64,000 nucleotides of DNA from Mucilaginibacter inviolabilis. GTDB taxonomy: Bacteria > Bacteroidota > Bacteroidia > Sphingobacteriales > Sphingobacteriaceae. The position numbers and the translations under genes are program-made. The notes beneath the pieces are model-generated. The model worked only from the letters and a program-made list of their open reading frames with translations. It did not search any database and was not told the DNA's origin. This document shows, in pieces, positions 1 through 12,100 of this stretch. Location: the NCBI RefSeq assembly GCF_011089895.1, contig NZ_JAANAT010000006.1, positions 1-64,000 of the forward strand. Reading direction: 5' to 3'. Numbering within the stretch: the first letter of the stretch is position 1; each line of letters begins with the position of its first letter.

Positions 1-3000
1 TAATGATAATCCATGTGTTTCACAATATTCCCATCCTTATCCTTCACATTCATTAACCGCTGGAAGCTATCATACTCGTAAGTCGTTGTCTCTCCCTTCG
101 TATCTGTTATACTCGTTATACCAGAAAGTGTATTGTGCTTGAATCTCACGATCTGACCTTTGACTAGCCCTGCATTAGACAATAAAGGCGAGAGAAAATT
201 ATCCACATTTATGCTGCTAGGATTCCTGGTATTCCTGAAGGCTTCGATGGTTGATGCCCCGCCCAAGGCATTAGTAACAGTGGTATAATCAGCATTAGAA
301 AGTTGCGCCACGAGGTGATTGCCACCGTATCCCCATATATAAGTCATCGGCGGTCCATTTTCCTTTTGCAGGGAAACCGGCGCTCCATGGGTATCATATT
401 GCATATACCTTAACCTAGTTTCTTCCGCGAAGGCAAGTGTTTTGGTGATCACCGTTTCGGGGGCATATAACATCCCTGACCAGTTCCTGTATTTTGTTTT
501 TCTCAAAAAAGTTTGTGTCGTGCCTGTAAATAATATTTCACTAATAACAGGTTTTATGATATTCTTACTTAACATCCCGTTGTAAACCACGACATCCTCA
601 CCTGCAACGACCATATCATTAGGGTAGTTATACTGCGTTTTGAGTTCCACGTTTTTACTGTTGACTATACTGGATTGTTTTAGATAATAGTATATTGGGT
701 CGTACGTATTCGTAGTAGTCACCGCAGTGGTCAGATTATTGGATGAATAATCGGTAAGAGTGCTTTGTATCAGTTCACTCCTTCCGGCTATTGGCGTAAA
801 GCTGGACATCAAAAAATAATAGGGATCTTGTTTAGGATCGATATGATAAACAAGTGGGGTGCCCTGGGGTACTTTCGGCCACAGGAAACGAACAGGAGCG
901 ATGCTGATAGACCGGAAGTTCTCAACCCTGGTAGGATTAGAGGAATAGTTATCCGTTACAGAATTATAAGTATTCTCAGTTTTTTTTAACAGTGTATTAT
1001 TAGCGTCATATATCTCTTCGGATTTCAACAGACCGTAGTTCCAATCGGCATACTCTACCGGGGTAGAGGGGAAATTTTCCAAAAGCGTTGGTGGCTGATC
1101 CGCGAAAGAAGTAAACGTTCGGACGGTTTTTCCGATATAAACCCCATTCTGACCATTTTTTTCTATAATGCGCTTATAAGTTACAGGGCTTCCATTGATT
1201 ACCGGTAGATCGTTGACCGATGACGAGGTCCGGATAATATATCCATAACCGGTAAAATAAGCAGGGGCCTCATTGCTGGTTTCGTCATATTTATAATCAT
1301 AATCAGCCAGATAAGTGTAAACCGGCCTATATCCAAGCGCCCCCGAAGAGGTAGTGCCATCTTCCAGCACATACTGATATTCACGAACAGTAGCAGGAGT
1401 AGTATTGGGTAAATAATCTGTTATTTTTTTTGCTCTAATCCCGCCCACATAACGTTGCACATGGCTCAATACAATTTGTGAACTTGACCCTGCATTGATC
1501 TCCCGCCATCCGATCTCTACATAATCATCATAACCAGATAAGTTTAGTGTATAACACTTTACCGTATAGGTTGCCCCTTTAATCAGATTAGTAATACTAA
1601 AACTGAGCGTTTGCTGATTAATATCACCAGAAGGAAAAGGGAGTATCTTAGTTACCAGGAGTTGATTGGAAGGATTATAAAACTCAAATTTAATTCCGCA
1701 GCCAGATGAAGTACAGGCTGTAGCTGATGGATTGCCCTTGATAGTAAAATCCGTACTGGTGTTATTTTCGCCCTGGAAAACAAAGGGAACCGTTGCCGAT
1801 GGGTTAATAGAACTGCTTACACCGCTACTCGTACTCCTGTCTGTAAACGGAGGCGTTTGTACGGTAACCGTTTCATTTTGATTGAGCCAAACATCCTTGG
1901 CAGTATTGGCCTCCATCTCAAATACGGTATACCCCCCTGTCGGATAGGTTATCTTAGTGAGACTTCCTGCTTTTACCCTTTCCGGATCAGTATCCCGGTT
2001 CCCACCTAAAAATTCCCGAAAGGGTGGATATTGTCCACCTGGTGCACGAAAATATTCGTGAGGAATCAGGTCGTTACTGGGATTGTTATTATAATACCCC
2101 CAATGATCCTTGTTGTTATTAAAGCGTTGAGGCAACGCGGGAGAGTTCACATATTCAAATAAATAAGGCTTCAAGGTATTCGATTCAGTGCTGCCGAATT
2201 GTTGAACGGATTGTAAAGTGGCCCTTCCGCCCAGGGAATAATCCTGGGCTAATAAAAATCCATAGGACATTCCGCCTTTACTCAGGATGATCTTTTGGAG
2301 CAAGTTATCACTGGAACCCGTGGGTACATCTTGTCTAATAGTTGGATTATAAAGGAAACTCACCGTATTATCATCCGGAAAAGTAATCTTCTTTATTCTT
2401 TTCCCTTTGATATCTACTGATGAAGGACCGCCCATATACGCGCTAAGACCTAGTCCATCGTTGGTTACCGGCAAGGCTATTGTTTGACTGTAAGATATTT
2501 GATGATTGGAGAGCAGGGTATTATCATATTCTATTTGGATATAATCCGTACCAGCAGGGTTAAAAACTTTAGTCAGGAACCAGGAAGAAGTGTGATTACC
2601 TTGATAGCCGTATTTACTGGTGGTAGTAATCTCATAATCCTCAAAGGAATACTGATACCCCATTTCATCAGTAATAATAAATTTGCTGATGACGGGCTTA
2701 TTGTTAACCTCCGTAATAAATTTTTCGATCTTTAATCTGGATTGATCCAATAATAGGATATCGTTATTTTTACCCAACACGAAACTACCGCTGCGTCCGT
2801 TAAAATTAAAATTGAAGATATCATTTTGGGTATCGATCAGGCCGGAGTTCATTCGGTAAAATAATCTTTCGGCATGTGGTGTGTCGCCTGAGCCGTTTCC
2901 TTCGGTATTATTGGAAGGCATAGATCGGTATAGGAAGCCATCACCGGGTAATTCATCATAAACACCTCTTACAGTCCGGGTGATTACCCCACCGGCATTT

Positions 3001-3329
3001 AAGGACCAACCCAGGCCAACAGTAGAGGCCATTTCATCCACTTTAATCCCGCCGGCATGATAATCCAATGAGATCGTCATGCTAATACCGAAATTTCCCC
3101 CGGGCCAGGTATAAATGGGTATCCCCACCTGTGGAATCCCTGTTGACTGATTGACCTGGATATTCCCCGGTTTCGTAATGGCGCTGGCGTTGGGTGATGC
3201 AGGGATCACATTTTCAAAGGTTGGTGTGAGGGTTATTGGGTTTGTTTGGGCCCATACACTCGGCAAAAATAATACTGTAATTAACAGAAAAATAATAAGG
3301 CGTGAGCGGTATACATAATATACTTTCAT
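1..3329 (-). CDS. RHS/YD-repeat secreted protein, partial
   Basis: An open frame starts with ATG at 3329 and runs off the left edge without a stop, giving 1109 codons. Residues 1-27 form a signal peptide ending VWAQ, so the protein is exported. The body is a beta-rich shell typical of Bacteroidota RHS proteins (for example GLGWSLNAGGVITR near residues 100-115), and the last residues in the window contain a YD repeat (TTTYEYDSFQRL). RHS proteins form a large beta-cage, often around a variable C-terminal toxin; whether a toxin follows cannot be seen because the C-terminus is outside. The gene lies 87 bp behind the tail-fibre-like gene on the same strand and may be cotranscribed with it. Family assignment is fairly sure; function is not. 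Confidence 0.85.
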   Translation of the reverse strand, partial: MKVYYVYRSRLIIFLLITVLFLPSVWAQTNPITLTPTFENVIPASPNASAITKPGNIQVNQSTGIPQVGIPIYTWPGGNFGISMTISLDYHAGGIKVDEMASTVGLGWSLNAGGVITRTVRGVYDELPGDGFLYRSMPSNNTEGNGSGDTPHAERLFYRMNSGLIDTQNDIFNFNFNGRSGSFVLGKNNDILLLDQSRLKIEKFITEVNNKPVISKFIITDEMGYQYSFEDYEITTTSKYGYQGNHTSSWFLTKVFNPAGTDYIQIEYDNTLLSNHQISYSQTIALPVTNDGLGLSAYMGGPSSVDIKGKRIKKITFPDDNTVSFLYNPTIRQDVPTGSSDNLLQKIILSKGGMSYGFLLAQDYSLGGRATLQSVQQFGSTESNTLKPYLFEYVNSPALPQRFNNNKDHWGYYNNNPSNDLIPHEYFRAPGGQYPPFREFLGGNRDTDPERVKAGSLTKITYPTGGYTVFEMEANTAKDVWLNQNETVTVQTPPFTDRSTSSGVSSSINPSATVPFVFQGENNTSTDFTIKGNPSATACTSSGCGIKFEFYNPSNQLLVTKILPFPSGDINQQTLSFSITNLIKGATYTVKCYTLNLSGYDDYVEIGWREINAGSSSQIVLSHVQRYVGGIRAKKITDYLPNTTPATVREYQYVLEDGTTSSGALGYRPVYTYLADYDYKYDETSNEAPAYFTGYGYIIRTSSSVNDLPVINGSPVTYKRIIEKNGQNGVYIGKTVRTFTSFADQPPTLLENFPSTPVEYADWNYGLLKSEEIYDANNTLLKKTENTYNSVTDNYSSNPTRVENFRSISIAPVRFLWPKVPQGTPLVYHIDPKQDPYYFLMSSFTPIAGRSELIQSTLTDYSSNNLTTAVTTTNTYDPIYYYLKQSSIVNSKNVELKTQYNYPNDMVVAGEDVVVYNGMLSKNIIKPVISEILFTGTTQTFLRKTKYRNWSGMLYAPETVITKTLAFAEETRLRYMQYDTHGAPVSLQKENGPPMTYIWGYGGNHLVAQLSNADYTTVTNALGGASTIEAFRNTRNPSSINVDNFLSPLLSNAGLVKGQIVRFKHNTLSGITSITDTKGETTTYEYDSFQRLMNVKDKDGNIVKHMDYH

Positions 3330-3416
3330 AATGCAGGAGTTTGTATAAGATTAAGTTATGGCAATTTATCGTGATCATACTACTGGTCATGGCAAGAAAC
3401 CAGTAACAGGGGGTTG

Positions 3417-4535
3417 TTATTTATCCTTGGCGATCATTTGTTCCAGTTTTTGAAGCCGTTTGTCCTGAGCTTTTTGCACTTGTTGCTGCTGTTCAATTTG
3501 CTCTTGCTGCTTTTTCAATTGCTCTTCCTTTTGTATCAGGTAAAGAGTCAGCTCTTCTACCTTCTTCATCAATAATTTATTCATCTCGCTTACGTCAAGC
3601 CCTTTCTTGATCATTTCCAGTTCGGAAGGTATTTCTGGTAAATGTTGATTCTCTTCGATATATGCTTTTACTTCATTTAACGGTCTTAGTTGATAATCTT
3701 TTTTAAATACATAATCCGACCATCCGTTTAGATCGATCAATACGGATTTGGAATGAATTGTGCCATTCACTGACAACTTTTGATCTGGAGTAAGCGTTCC
3801 GACTCCGATATTTCCTCCTCCATCAATAACAAGGTCATTTCCATAATACCACTGGCTTCCTGTACCAAGTTTATCAAACATTCGCCTTGTTCCTAAAATC
3901 ATTTTTCCTGTGGCATTACCATTGCCCGCATTTCCTGCTACGGTTATTATTCTTGCTTGTCCCCACACATTAGAGCCGTCTGTGTTAGCAGGAATAACGA
4001 ATTCCAATTGAGCTCCTGTAGTTGTGGACCTGCCTCCTGTATTTGCCTGAATCACCAGACCATCGTTGTTAATACCAACATTATTACCACCACCATCTAT
4101 TGAAACACCATTTCCAACTATATGAAAAATTGCTCTTGGTAAGGTAGTACCGATACCCACATTTCCATTGTATAACCAAGTCATTGCATGCCGATCAGGT
4201 ATATCATTGATATTGCTTCCTCCATTTATAAATAAATCTAACTGAGACCCCGATGTACCCGGTCCTCCATGCCCTATTCTAAATTCCGCACTTTCGTTAT
4301 AAGAATAATTGGGAGTTCCGTATCTTGAAAGTTTAAAAACCGATTTCGTTGGTGCCTGAACACCCCCTGGCTTGCTGGTTGATGGTTCGGAAATATGTAG
4401 ATTACTTGCTGGTGATGTTGTACCAATACCAATGGAATTGGTGGTTGAAGTAACAGTGCCGTTAGTTGTCCACTGGGCATGTACTAAAGGTGAAAAGCTT
4501 AAAAATAAGGACAGTGGAAAGATGAGTTTCTTCAC
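3417..4535 (-). CDS. Secreted tail-fibre-like protein with C-terminal coiled coil
   Basis: A 372-residue protein with a signal peptide (about 1-20, ending VHAQ). It starts at a GTG at 4535; I see no better ATG. Three copies of the motif GxGTxxPxxxLxxxG (SIGIGTTSPASNLHI near 35, NVGIGTTLPRAIFHI near 125, NIGVGTLTPDQKLSV near 245) are typical of Bacteroidota fibre-like proteins that resemble phage tail fibres. Residues about 275-372 resemble the C-terminal stalk or chaperone-like segment of such fibres (NQHLPEIPS, then SEMNKLLMKKVEELTLYLIQ) and end in a Gln/Lys-rich coiled coil. It lies upstream of, and in line with, the RHS gene, so it could be a trimeric surface stalk. The role is inferred, not demonstrated. 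Confidence 0.7.
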   Translation of the reverse strand: MKKLIFPLSLFLSFSPLVHAQWTTNGTVTSTTNSIGIGTTSPASNLHISEPSTSKPGGVQAPTKSVFKLSRYGTPNYSYNESAEFRIGHGGPGTSGSQLDLFINGGSNINDIPDRHAMTWLYNGNVGIGTTLPRAIFHIVGNGVSIDGGGNNVGINNDGLVIQANTGGRSTTTGAQLEFVIPANTDGSNVWGQARIITVAGNAGNGNATGKMILGTRRMFDKLGTGSQWYYGNDLVIDGGGNIGVGTLTPDQKLSVNGTIHSKSVLIDLNGWSDYVFKKDYQLRPLNEVKAYIEENQHLPEIPSELEMIKKGLDVSEMNKLLMKKVEELTLYLIQKEEQLKKQQEQIEQQQQVQKAQDKRLQKLEQMIAKDK

Positions 4536-5129
4536 GATGTAAGACGACGGTTAAGGGTTTGATTAAAAATGTATAAGCAGAATCAATCTGTATAGATTAA
4601 TACTAAGTTGTTATTGAATGAATAATATTGTTTGATTGAAGCCTTATGGTAGGGATTTCTTACTGTGATAATGTGATCATATTGCAGGATTAAGGTGACT
4701 CAAATATAATTATTTATCATTCCAAACAAATACAGATGATAAAATATTCATATTGTTCATTGTAACAGTTAATAAACACTTGTGAATTGTTTTTGGGACC
4801 ATCTGTGAAGAGAGAAGGCACGGATTCACACCATCCTTTATTTATAATTTGGTGTATCTTCATCGAACTATACAAATATCGGTGCTATTATTTATTTAGA
4901 TGGTGACACTCCTTTGTCAGTCAAACTTAATAAGGAAAAGTCTGATCTTGGATAATAAGGAGCTTGCTATTAAATCCTTGTTTCGCTCGTTCGATCCCAA
5001 CTGATACCACAAAAAAAGTATCAACTTATATCAAAACCTGTAAATTGACAATTTACAGGTTTTTTGTTTAGTCCAAATGCCAAGCAACACGAGGATATCT
5101 GATATCTATTTCATAACTACCTATCCTCT
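4536..5129. other. Intergenic, no gene seen
   Basis: This 594-bp stretch is AT-rich and I find no convincing coding frame. It contains a strong hairpin at 5033-5066. Just before it, around 4981-5010, is a short sequence resembling a tRNA T-loop and 3' end (GTTCGATCCC followed by ATACCAC), without a matching 5' T-stem strand. It may be an attachment-site remnant, but this is weak. Confidence 0.5.
5033..5066. terminator. Rho-independent-type hairpin
   Basis: A perfect 14-bp stem (AAAACCTGTAAATT pairing with AATTTACAGGTTTT) with a 3-nt loop is followed by T-rich sequence on the plus strand and four T on the minus strand. It lies about 65 bp after the stop of the PorP/SprF gene and probably ends that minus-strand transcription unit. 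It could work in both directions. Confidence 0.7.
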
Positions 5130-6053
5130 TTACTTGCGGAACAGTTTTAACTTCAATCCTAATTCAAATGCACCGGCTGTATAACCACTAAGCTTTCCGG
5201 TTTCAAGGTTATAGGTGAAGTTAAAAGCATAGGCTTTCTGGTCAAACACCAAACCAAGGCCTGTACTTTGATTGCTATGATAGATGGCTTGTAACGATAT
5301 AAAGTAATTACTCATGGTGAAGTTAAAACCGGCATCAACAATATCCTTAGCGCCTTTAACTTTACGATAAGCAGTAAGCGGCTCTATCAGCAAATCGGTA
5401 TAACCACTGCTTATATATATTTTATAACTGGCAGCTGCAAAAAACTCGACCCTATCTACATCTATACGTTCAATGGAATTTCTAAAAAAAGCAGCTTTTA
5501 GGTTAGGAATAGCCCCTTCTAAAAATAAATTCTCACTGGTATAAGCTATTCCAAAATCACCATCTATATAAGGTTTTGCCTGGTTGTACCTGGCTATCTG
5601 CTCGTCAGTCTCATCCCCTACTACCTTGTCGAGATCAATACGCCCGTCATTCACACCCAAGGAAAGACCAAAATTCAGTTTCTGGTTATGATCGCCAAGC
5701 GGCAGGTGATAGGCATAAGTACCCATGGCACGGGTTTGCCTGATCAACCCCGACTGATCGTCGGTTACATTCAAGCCCACACCTACCCTATCCGTTGCAT
5801 GATAATCAGCTGTAAGTGTTTGTGATTTTGGTGAACCAGGAAACGTGTTCCATTGCTGGCGATAGCCTAAATTAATATTGAGCCCCTGATCCAAACCAGC
5901 CATAGCGGGATTAATCAGGTACCTGTTCTGGAAATACATAGATTGAAAAGGATTTAATTGCGCCCTGCTACACAATGTAAAACATGTAAGGAGCGCCATT
6001 AACAACAAAGGCTTTTTAAAACTTATATGATGATGTTGTTTAAGGTTTTTCAT
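5130..6053 (-). CDS. PorP/SprF family outer-membrane protein of type IX secretion
   Basis: A 307-residue protein with a signal peptide (about 1-32). It carries the family signature right after cleavage: QLNPFQSMYFQNRYLINPAM followed by AGL and a beta-barrel of alternating strands to the C-terminus. PorP/SprF proteins are outer-membrane partners of large T9SS substrates; SprF is required to place the SprB adhesin on the surface of gliding Flavobacterium. Here it lies 57 bp downstream of the giant adhesin gene on the same strand, exactly the SprB-SprF arrangement, so the likely role is anchoring or secreting that adhesin. Length and motif are normal for the family. The gene is last in the unit and is followed by a hairpin terminator. 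Confidence 0.92.
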   Translation of the reverse strand: MKNLKQHHHISFKKPLLLMALLTCFTLCSRAQLNPFQSMYFQNRYLINPAMAGLDQGLNINLGYRQQWNTFPGSPKSQTLTADYHATDRVGVGLNVTDDQSGLIRQTRAMGTYAYHLPLGDHNQKLNFGLSLGVNDGRIDLDKVVGDETDEQIARYNQAKPYIDGDFGIAYTSENLFLEGAIPNLKAAFFRNSIERIDVDRVEFFAAASYKIYISSGYTDLLIEPLTAYRKVKGAKDIVDAGFNFTMSNYFISLQAIYHSNQSTGLGLVFDQKAYAFNFTYNLETGKLSGYTAGAFELGLKLKLFRK

Positions 6054-6110
6054 TTTATTTATAGTTTCTTTTGATCTTCGGTTTTTCTTGTTGCTCTGAT
6101 TCTGATTGGT

Positions 6111-9100
6111 TTATCTATCGTGGATAATGGTGATAAATCCTTTGAACTGGCGTTTTTGCGGCCCCAGGTCAACAATGTAATAATACGTTCCTTCTGTTAG
6201 TGGGGCGCCGCCATAGGTTCCATTCCAGTCGTTGGTGTAACCATGTTTGGTGTAAACTGTGCGTCCTGCCTTATCAAAAACCGTAACCGTGTTATTAGGA
6301 AAAAGCTGAATATCGGCTATTACCCAGGTATCGTTCTTGCCGTCGCCATTGGGGGTAAGTATATTGCTGGCTACAATACTCTTTTGATCCTCGCCCCTGT
6401 AAACAACCAGCGTATAAGTATTCTTAGTAATATGATCCTGAGCCGTTACTATGATATTGATGGTGTTATTACCAACGTTAAGCGGAATAAAGAATGACTG
6501 CCGGTCATTTGGTGCTGAAGATCCGTTAATAGTCGCTGTAGCCGTTGGATCAAAAGTGAGTGTAAGACGTACTCCTTGTATTTCGTTATCGACCTGCGCA
6601 TTATAACTGAAATTATCTGAATTAAATGAAGGTGTTAAGGTACCGTATGTTGATACCAGATTGATCAGTTTAGCATTGCTGAGTGCTATAACCGTTAGCT
6701 TACCCGATACATAATTAAAGGAGTAATTGGCTGCTACGGCACCGCTTGCTGTAATCGAATATGAACCCGGTAATGAAGCAGAATTGGCAACGGTAGCCAG
6801 CACAGGCAACTTGGTTAATGCAGCCTGATCATCGCCGTTCACAAAACCGCTGTACACTGCGGTGAACGCCGGATTAGCCACACCGTACAAACGGCTTTTA
6901 TCTTCGGCTGTAATGGTTAGCATAGCTTTATTAATGGTTAATGTTCCGGCTATGTAAACAATTTGATAGTTTGCAATGGCAGCCCCACTTACCGTTATAG
7001 GGTAAGTTCCAGCTGAAGATGATTGTGTCGCAGTTGTAGCGATAGCTGGCTGTGTAGTTAAGTTACTGGCACTTTCACCATTTACAAATCCGTTGTAGCT
7101 GATGTTTAGTACTGGATTAGCCGAGCCGTAAATTTTGCTGGCATTATTAGCGGTAATAGTGAGCGTTCTTAGCGTAATAGTCAGGTTAGCTCCAACATAA
7201 GTTAGTGTATAATTACTATTGAGTGCCAGACTGCCTTGCTGAATAGCATATGTACCTACGTTCTCTCCTGCAACACGGGTAAGTGCACCGGTAAATTTAT
7301 CTGTGCCTACTAATGCGCCGGTAGTGATAGCATAAGTTAGTGCAGGATCAGCAGTACCGTAAACTTTGCTCTGTGCAATGGCCGTAACAGCGATAACTGC
7401 TTTTCCAATAGTTAGATTTGCGCCTGCATAGGTTAGCGTATAGTTACTATTAAGTGCAAGGCTGCCTTGCTGTATGGCATAGACACCTACATTTTCACCC
7501 ACAACACGAGTAAGTGCACCGGTAAATTTGTCTGTCCCTACCAATGCGCCGCTGGTAACAGCATAGGTCAGGGCCGGATCAGCAGCACCGTAAATCTTGT
7601 TTTGTGCATTGGCCGTTACTGTGATAGCAGCTTTTCCGATGGTCAGATTTGCACCAGCATAAGTCAACGTATAGTTACCATTAAGCGCCAGACTGCCTTG
7701 CTGAATAGCGTAAACCCCTACGTTTTCACCTGCTGCACGGGTTAACGCACCAGTGAATTTATCTGTGCCCACTAATGCGCCCGTCGTGATCTTATAGGTC
7801 AACGTCGGATCAATTGTACCATAAATTTTGTTTTGCGCATCAGCGGTAACTGTGACAGATGCTTTGTCTATAGTTAGGTTAGCGCCAATATAAGTCAGTG
7901 TATAATTACCGTTAAGCGCCAGGGTACCTTGTTGAATGGCATAAGTACCTACATCTTCACCTGCAGCCCTGGCCAAGGCGCCGGTAAATATATCCTTACC
8001 TACCAGCGAGCCATTGGTGATACTATAAGTTAGCGCCGGATCCACTGTTCCATAGATTTTGCTCTGTGCATTAGCTGTAATTGCGATAGCGGCTTTACCA
8101 ATGCTAAGATTAGCTCCTACATAAGTCAACGTATAATTATTGCTAAGAGCCAGGCCACCTTGCTGAATAGCGTAAATCCCTACGTTTTCACCTGCTGCAC
8201 GGGTTAACGCACCAGTGAATTTATCTGTACCCACTAATGCGCCACTGGTGATCGTATAGGTTAAGGCGGGATCAGTAGTTCCGTAAATTTTGTTTTGTGC
8301 ATCGGCCGTAATCGTGACAGCGGCTTTGCCAATACTAAGATTAGCACCAATATAAGTTAGTGTATAATTACTATTAAGCGCGAGTGTGCCCTGCTGAATA
8401 GCATAGGTACCTATGTTCTCCCCTGCAACACGGGCTAGCGCACCGGTAAATTTATCTGCGCCCACTAATGCACCGGTTGTAATCTTGTAAGTCAGTGCAG
8501 GATCTACTTCACCATAAATCTTTGTTTTTGCATCCGCAGTAACAGTAATTGCGGCTTTACCAATCGTTAGGTTAGCGCCTGTGTAAGTCAGTGTGTAATT
8601 ACTGCTCAAGGCCAGGCTGCCCTGCTGAATAGCATAAGTGCCTACATTTTCGCCGGCTGCACGGGTAAGTGAGCCGGTAAAGGTATCCGCAAATTTTAAC
8701 GCTCCGCTGGTGATCTTGTAGGTTAGCGCAGGGTCGGCTTCACCGTAAGCTTTGGTTTTCGCATCGGCGGTAACAGTGATGGCCGCTTTACCTATGGTGA
8801 GGTTAGCGCCTGCGTAAGTGAGGTTATAATTGCTGCTGAGTGCCAGGGAGCCTTGCTGAATAGCATAAGTACCTGCGTTTTCGCCTGCAGCACGGGTAAG
8901 CGAACCAGTAAAAGTATCCGCAAATTTTAAGGCTCCGGTGGTGATCTTGTAGGTCAATGTTGGATCAACATCGCCATAAGCTTTGGTTTGCACATCGGCG
9001 GTTACCGTGATAGCGGCTTTACCAATGGTCAAATTAGCGCCCACATAAGTAAGCGTATAATTGCTGCCGAGCGTCAAAGTACCTTGCTTAATGGCGTAAG

Positions 9101-12100
9101 TGCCCACGTTTTCACCGGCTGCACGGATAAGCGAACCGGTAAAGGTGTCCTTGCCTGCCAGGGCACCGCTGGTGATCTTATAAGTTAAGACAGGATCGGC
9201 ATCGCCATAAGTTTTTGTTTGCGCATCGGCAGTTACGGTGATGGCCGTTTTGCCAATGGTGAGGTTAGCGCCTACATAAGTCAATGTATAATTGCTGCTG
9301 AGCGCCAAAGTACCTTGCTGAATTGCATAAGTGCCCACATTTTCGCCCGGAGCACGGGTAAGCGAGCCGGTAAAGGTATCCGCAAATTTTAACCCTCCAC
9401 TGGTTATCTTGTAGGTCAATACCGGATCAGCATCACCAAAATTTTTACTTTGCGCATCAGCAGTAACCGTAATGGCTGCTTTACCAATCGTGAGGTTTGC
9501 GCCCACGTAGGTTAGTGTATAATTGCTGCTGAGTGCCAGGGTACCCTGCTGAATAGCGTAAGTGCCTGCGTTTTCGCCGGCGGTGCGGGTTAACGTACCG
9601 GTAAATTTATCAGTACCTACCAACGCACCATTCGTGATCTTATAGGTCAGTGCCGGATCAGTTGTCCCGTAAATTTTTGTTTGTGCATCAGCCGTTACGG
9701 TGACTGCCGCTTTACCAATGCTCAGGTTAGCACCAACGTAGGTTAGGGTATAATTACTGCTGAGTGCCAGGCTGCCTTGTTGTATGGTGTAAATACCTGC
9801 GTTTTCACCCACAGCGCGGGTAAGTGCACCTGTAAACTTATCTGTACCTACCAATGCTCCGCTGGTAACCTTATAGGTTAGTGCAGGATCAGCTGCACCA
9901 AAAGCTTTGTTTTGTGCATCGGCGGTTACCGTGATAGCGGCTTTACCAATGGTCAGGTTAGCACCTGCATAAGTGAGGTTATAATTACTACTAAGCGCCA
10001 AAGTACCTTGTTGAATGGCATAAGTACCTGCATTTTCACCTGCAACACGTGTAAGCGCGCCGGTAAAGGTATCCCCCAATTTTAGCAGCCCGCTGGTGAC
10101 TTTGAACGTCAGCGCCGGATCAACTGCACCGTAAGCCTTGGTTTGTGCATTGGCAGTTACCGTGATGGCTGCTTTACCAATGGTCAGATTAGCACCAACA
10201 TAAGTCAGCGTATAATTGCTGCCGAGCATCAAAGTACCTTGCTGAATAGCATAAGTACCCACATTTTGGCCTGCAGCACGAGTAAGCGAACCTGTAAATG
10301 TATCACCGGGCGCCAATGTACCGCTGGTGATCTTATAGGTTAATACCGGATCAACATCACCATAAGTTTTGGTTTGTACGTCGGCCGTTACGGTAATGGC
10401 CGTTTTGCCAATGCTGAGGTTAGCGCCTACGTAAGTAAGATTATAATTGCTGCTGAGGGCCAACGTACCTTGCAGAATAGCGTAAGTACCTGCACTTTCG
10501 CCCGGAGCACGTGTAAGAGCGCCGGTAAAGGTATCCGCAAATGCCAGTCTTCCACTGGTAATTCTATAGGTCAGTACCGGATCAGCGGCACCAAAAGCCT
10601 TTGTTTGCGGATCGGCAGTGACGGTTATGTCGGCTTTATTAATGGTAAAATTAGCGGTAACGAAAGTCAGCGTATAATTATTATTGAGTGCCAAACTTCC
10701 CTGTCTGATGGCATAAATGCCCGCATTTTCGCCGGGTACACGGGTCAGGGAGCCAGTAAATGCATCTGTGCCTACCAATGCGCCTGTAGTAACTGCATAG
10801 GTTAAAGTAGGATCGACGTTGCCATAAATTTTATTTCCCGCATTAGCGGTAATCGTAATAGCAGCTTTACCTATGGTAATGTTCCCGGCAACATAGCTAA
10901 TGGTATAGTTCGCCGGGTTAAATGTACCTCCGGTAGCAGCGCTCGGCACAATAGAACCGGTATATGTATTTACCGCAGCCCCGGCTGCGGCGCCCGTTCC
11001 ATAAGCAAGGGTTACACTGCCGATGGTTTCTGTACCTACTAGTCCTGTTGAGGTAAAGGCTGTAGACCCTGCTCCCCCAGTAAGGGTTTGGCCGTATGTT
11101 TTTGTTTGATCGGTTGCCGTAATGGTCAATGCCGCCTGAGTTACAGTTAGTACACCCGGTTTATAAATAAAAGTATAGTTTGATGATACCGCACCGCTGG
11201 GTGTTATTGGATAAGTACCTACCGGCGAATCGGTTACCACGGGAGTTGTTAAAGTGGGGGCTGTTATTAAACTTCCTGCATTATCGGTGCCTACAAAACC
11301 ACTGTAGCTTACTCCTAATAGCGGAACAGTAGCCCCGTAGATTTTAGAGGCATTATTGGCGGTAACTGTTAGTGCTGCCGGTGTTACCGTTAGCGTTCCC
11401 GACTGATAAACAATGGTGTAGTTTGATGACACTGCACCGCTCGGCGTTATTGGATAAGTGTTCACCGGCGAATTGGCAACCACCGGAGTGCTGATAGTAG
11501 GCAGTGTAGTTAAGCTGGAAGGACCGTCGGTACCCACAAAACCACTATAACTTACCGTCAGGATTGGAACAGGTGCGCCATATGTTTTGGTAGAGCTGTT
11601 GGCTGTTATCGTTAAAATTGCCTGCCCAACGGTGAGGGTGCCTGCTGCATAGGTGATACTATAGTTAGCTGCACTGAAAGTACCACCAGTTGCCGCGCTC
11701 GGCACTATCGAACCGGGGTACGCTCCCACTGCAGCATTGACCGCAGCCCCCGCACCATAAGTAATGGCTACGCTGCCGATGGTTTCTGTACCTACCAGGC
11801 CGGTTGACGTAAAATCAACAGAGCCGGGACCACCGGTAAGTAAGGTTCCAAATGCTTTCCCTTTATTATTGGCTGTAATGGTCAGGGCCGCCTTATTCAC
11901 CACAATATCACCGGCCACATAATTAATAGCATAGTTGGCCGGTGTAAATGTTCCGCCGTTAGCAGCACTGGCCGTTACCGAGCCGGTGTAAGTATTAACC
12001 CCGGCATTGGCAGCAGCACCTGTACCGTAAGCAAGGGTAACATTACCAATGGTTTCTGTGCCAACCAATCCGGCAGTGGTAAATTCTGTAGTTGTGGCTC

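Noticed and set aside
765..989. 74-codon plus-strand frame inside the RHS region
   Set aside because: Antisense to the RHS frame, no recognisable features.
4981..5010. Complete tRNA gene at the T-loop-like sequence
   Set aside because: No matching T-stem 5' strand, anticodon arm or acceptor 5' strand; only a possible remnant.
10374..10805. 143-codon plus-strand frame with repeat-like protein, and similar frames at 7467-7745, 8988-9188 and 10143-10343
   Set aside because: They are antisense to the adhesin and repeat because the MBG DNA repeats. No start context or independent family.
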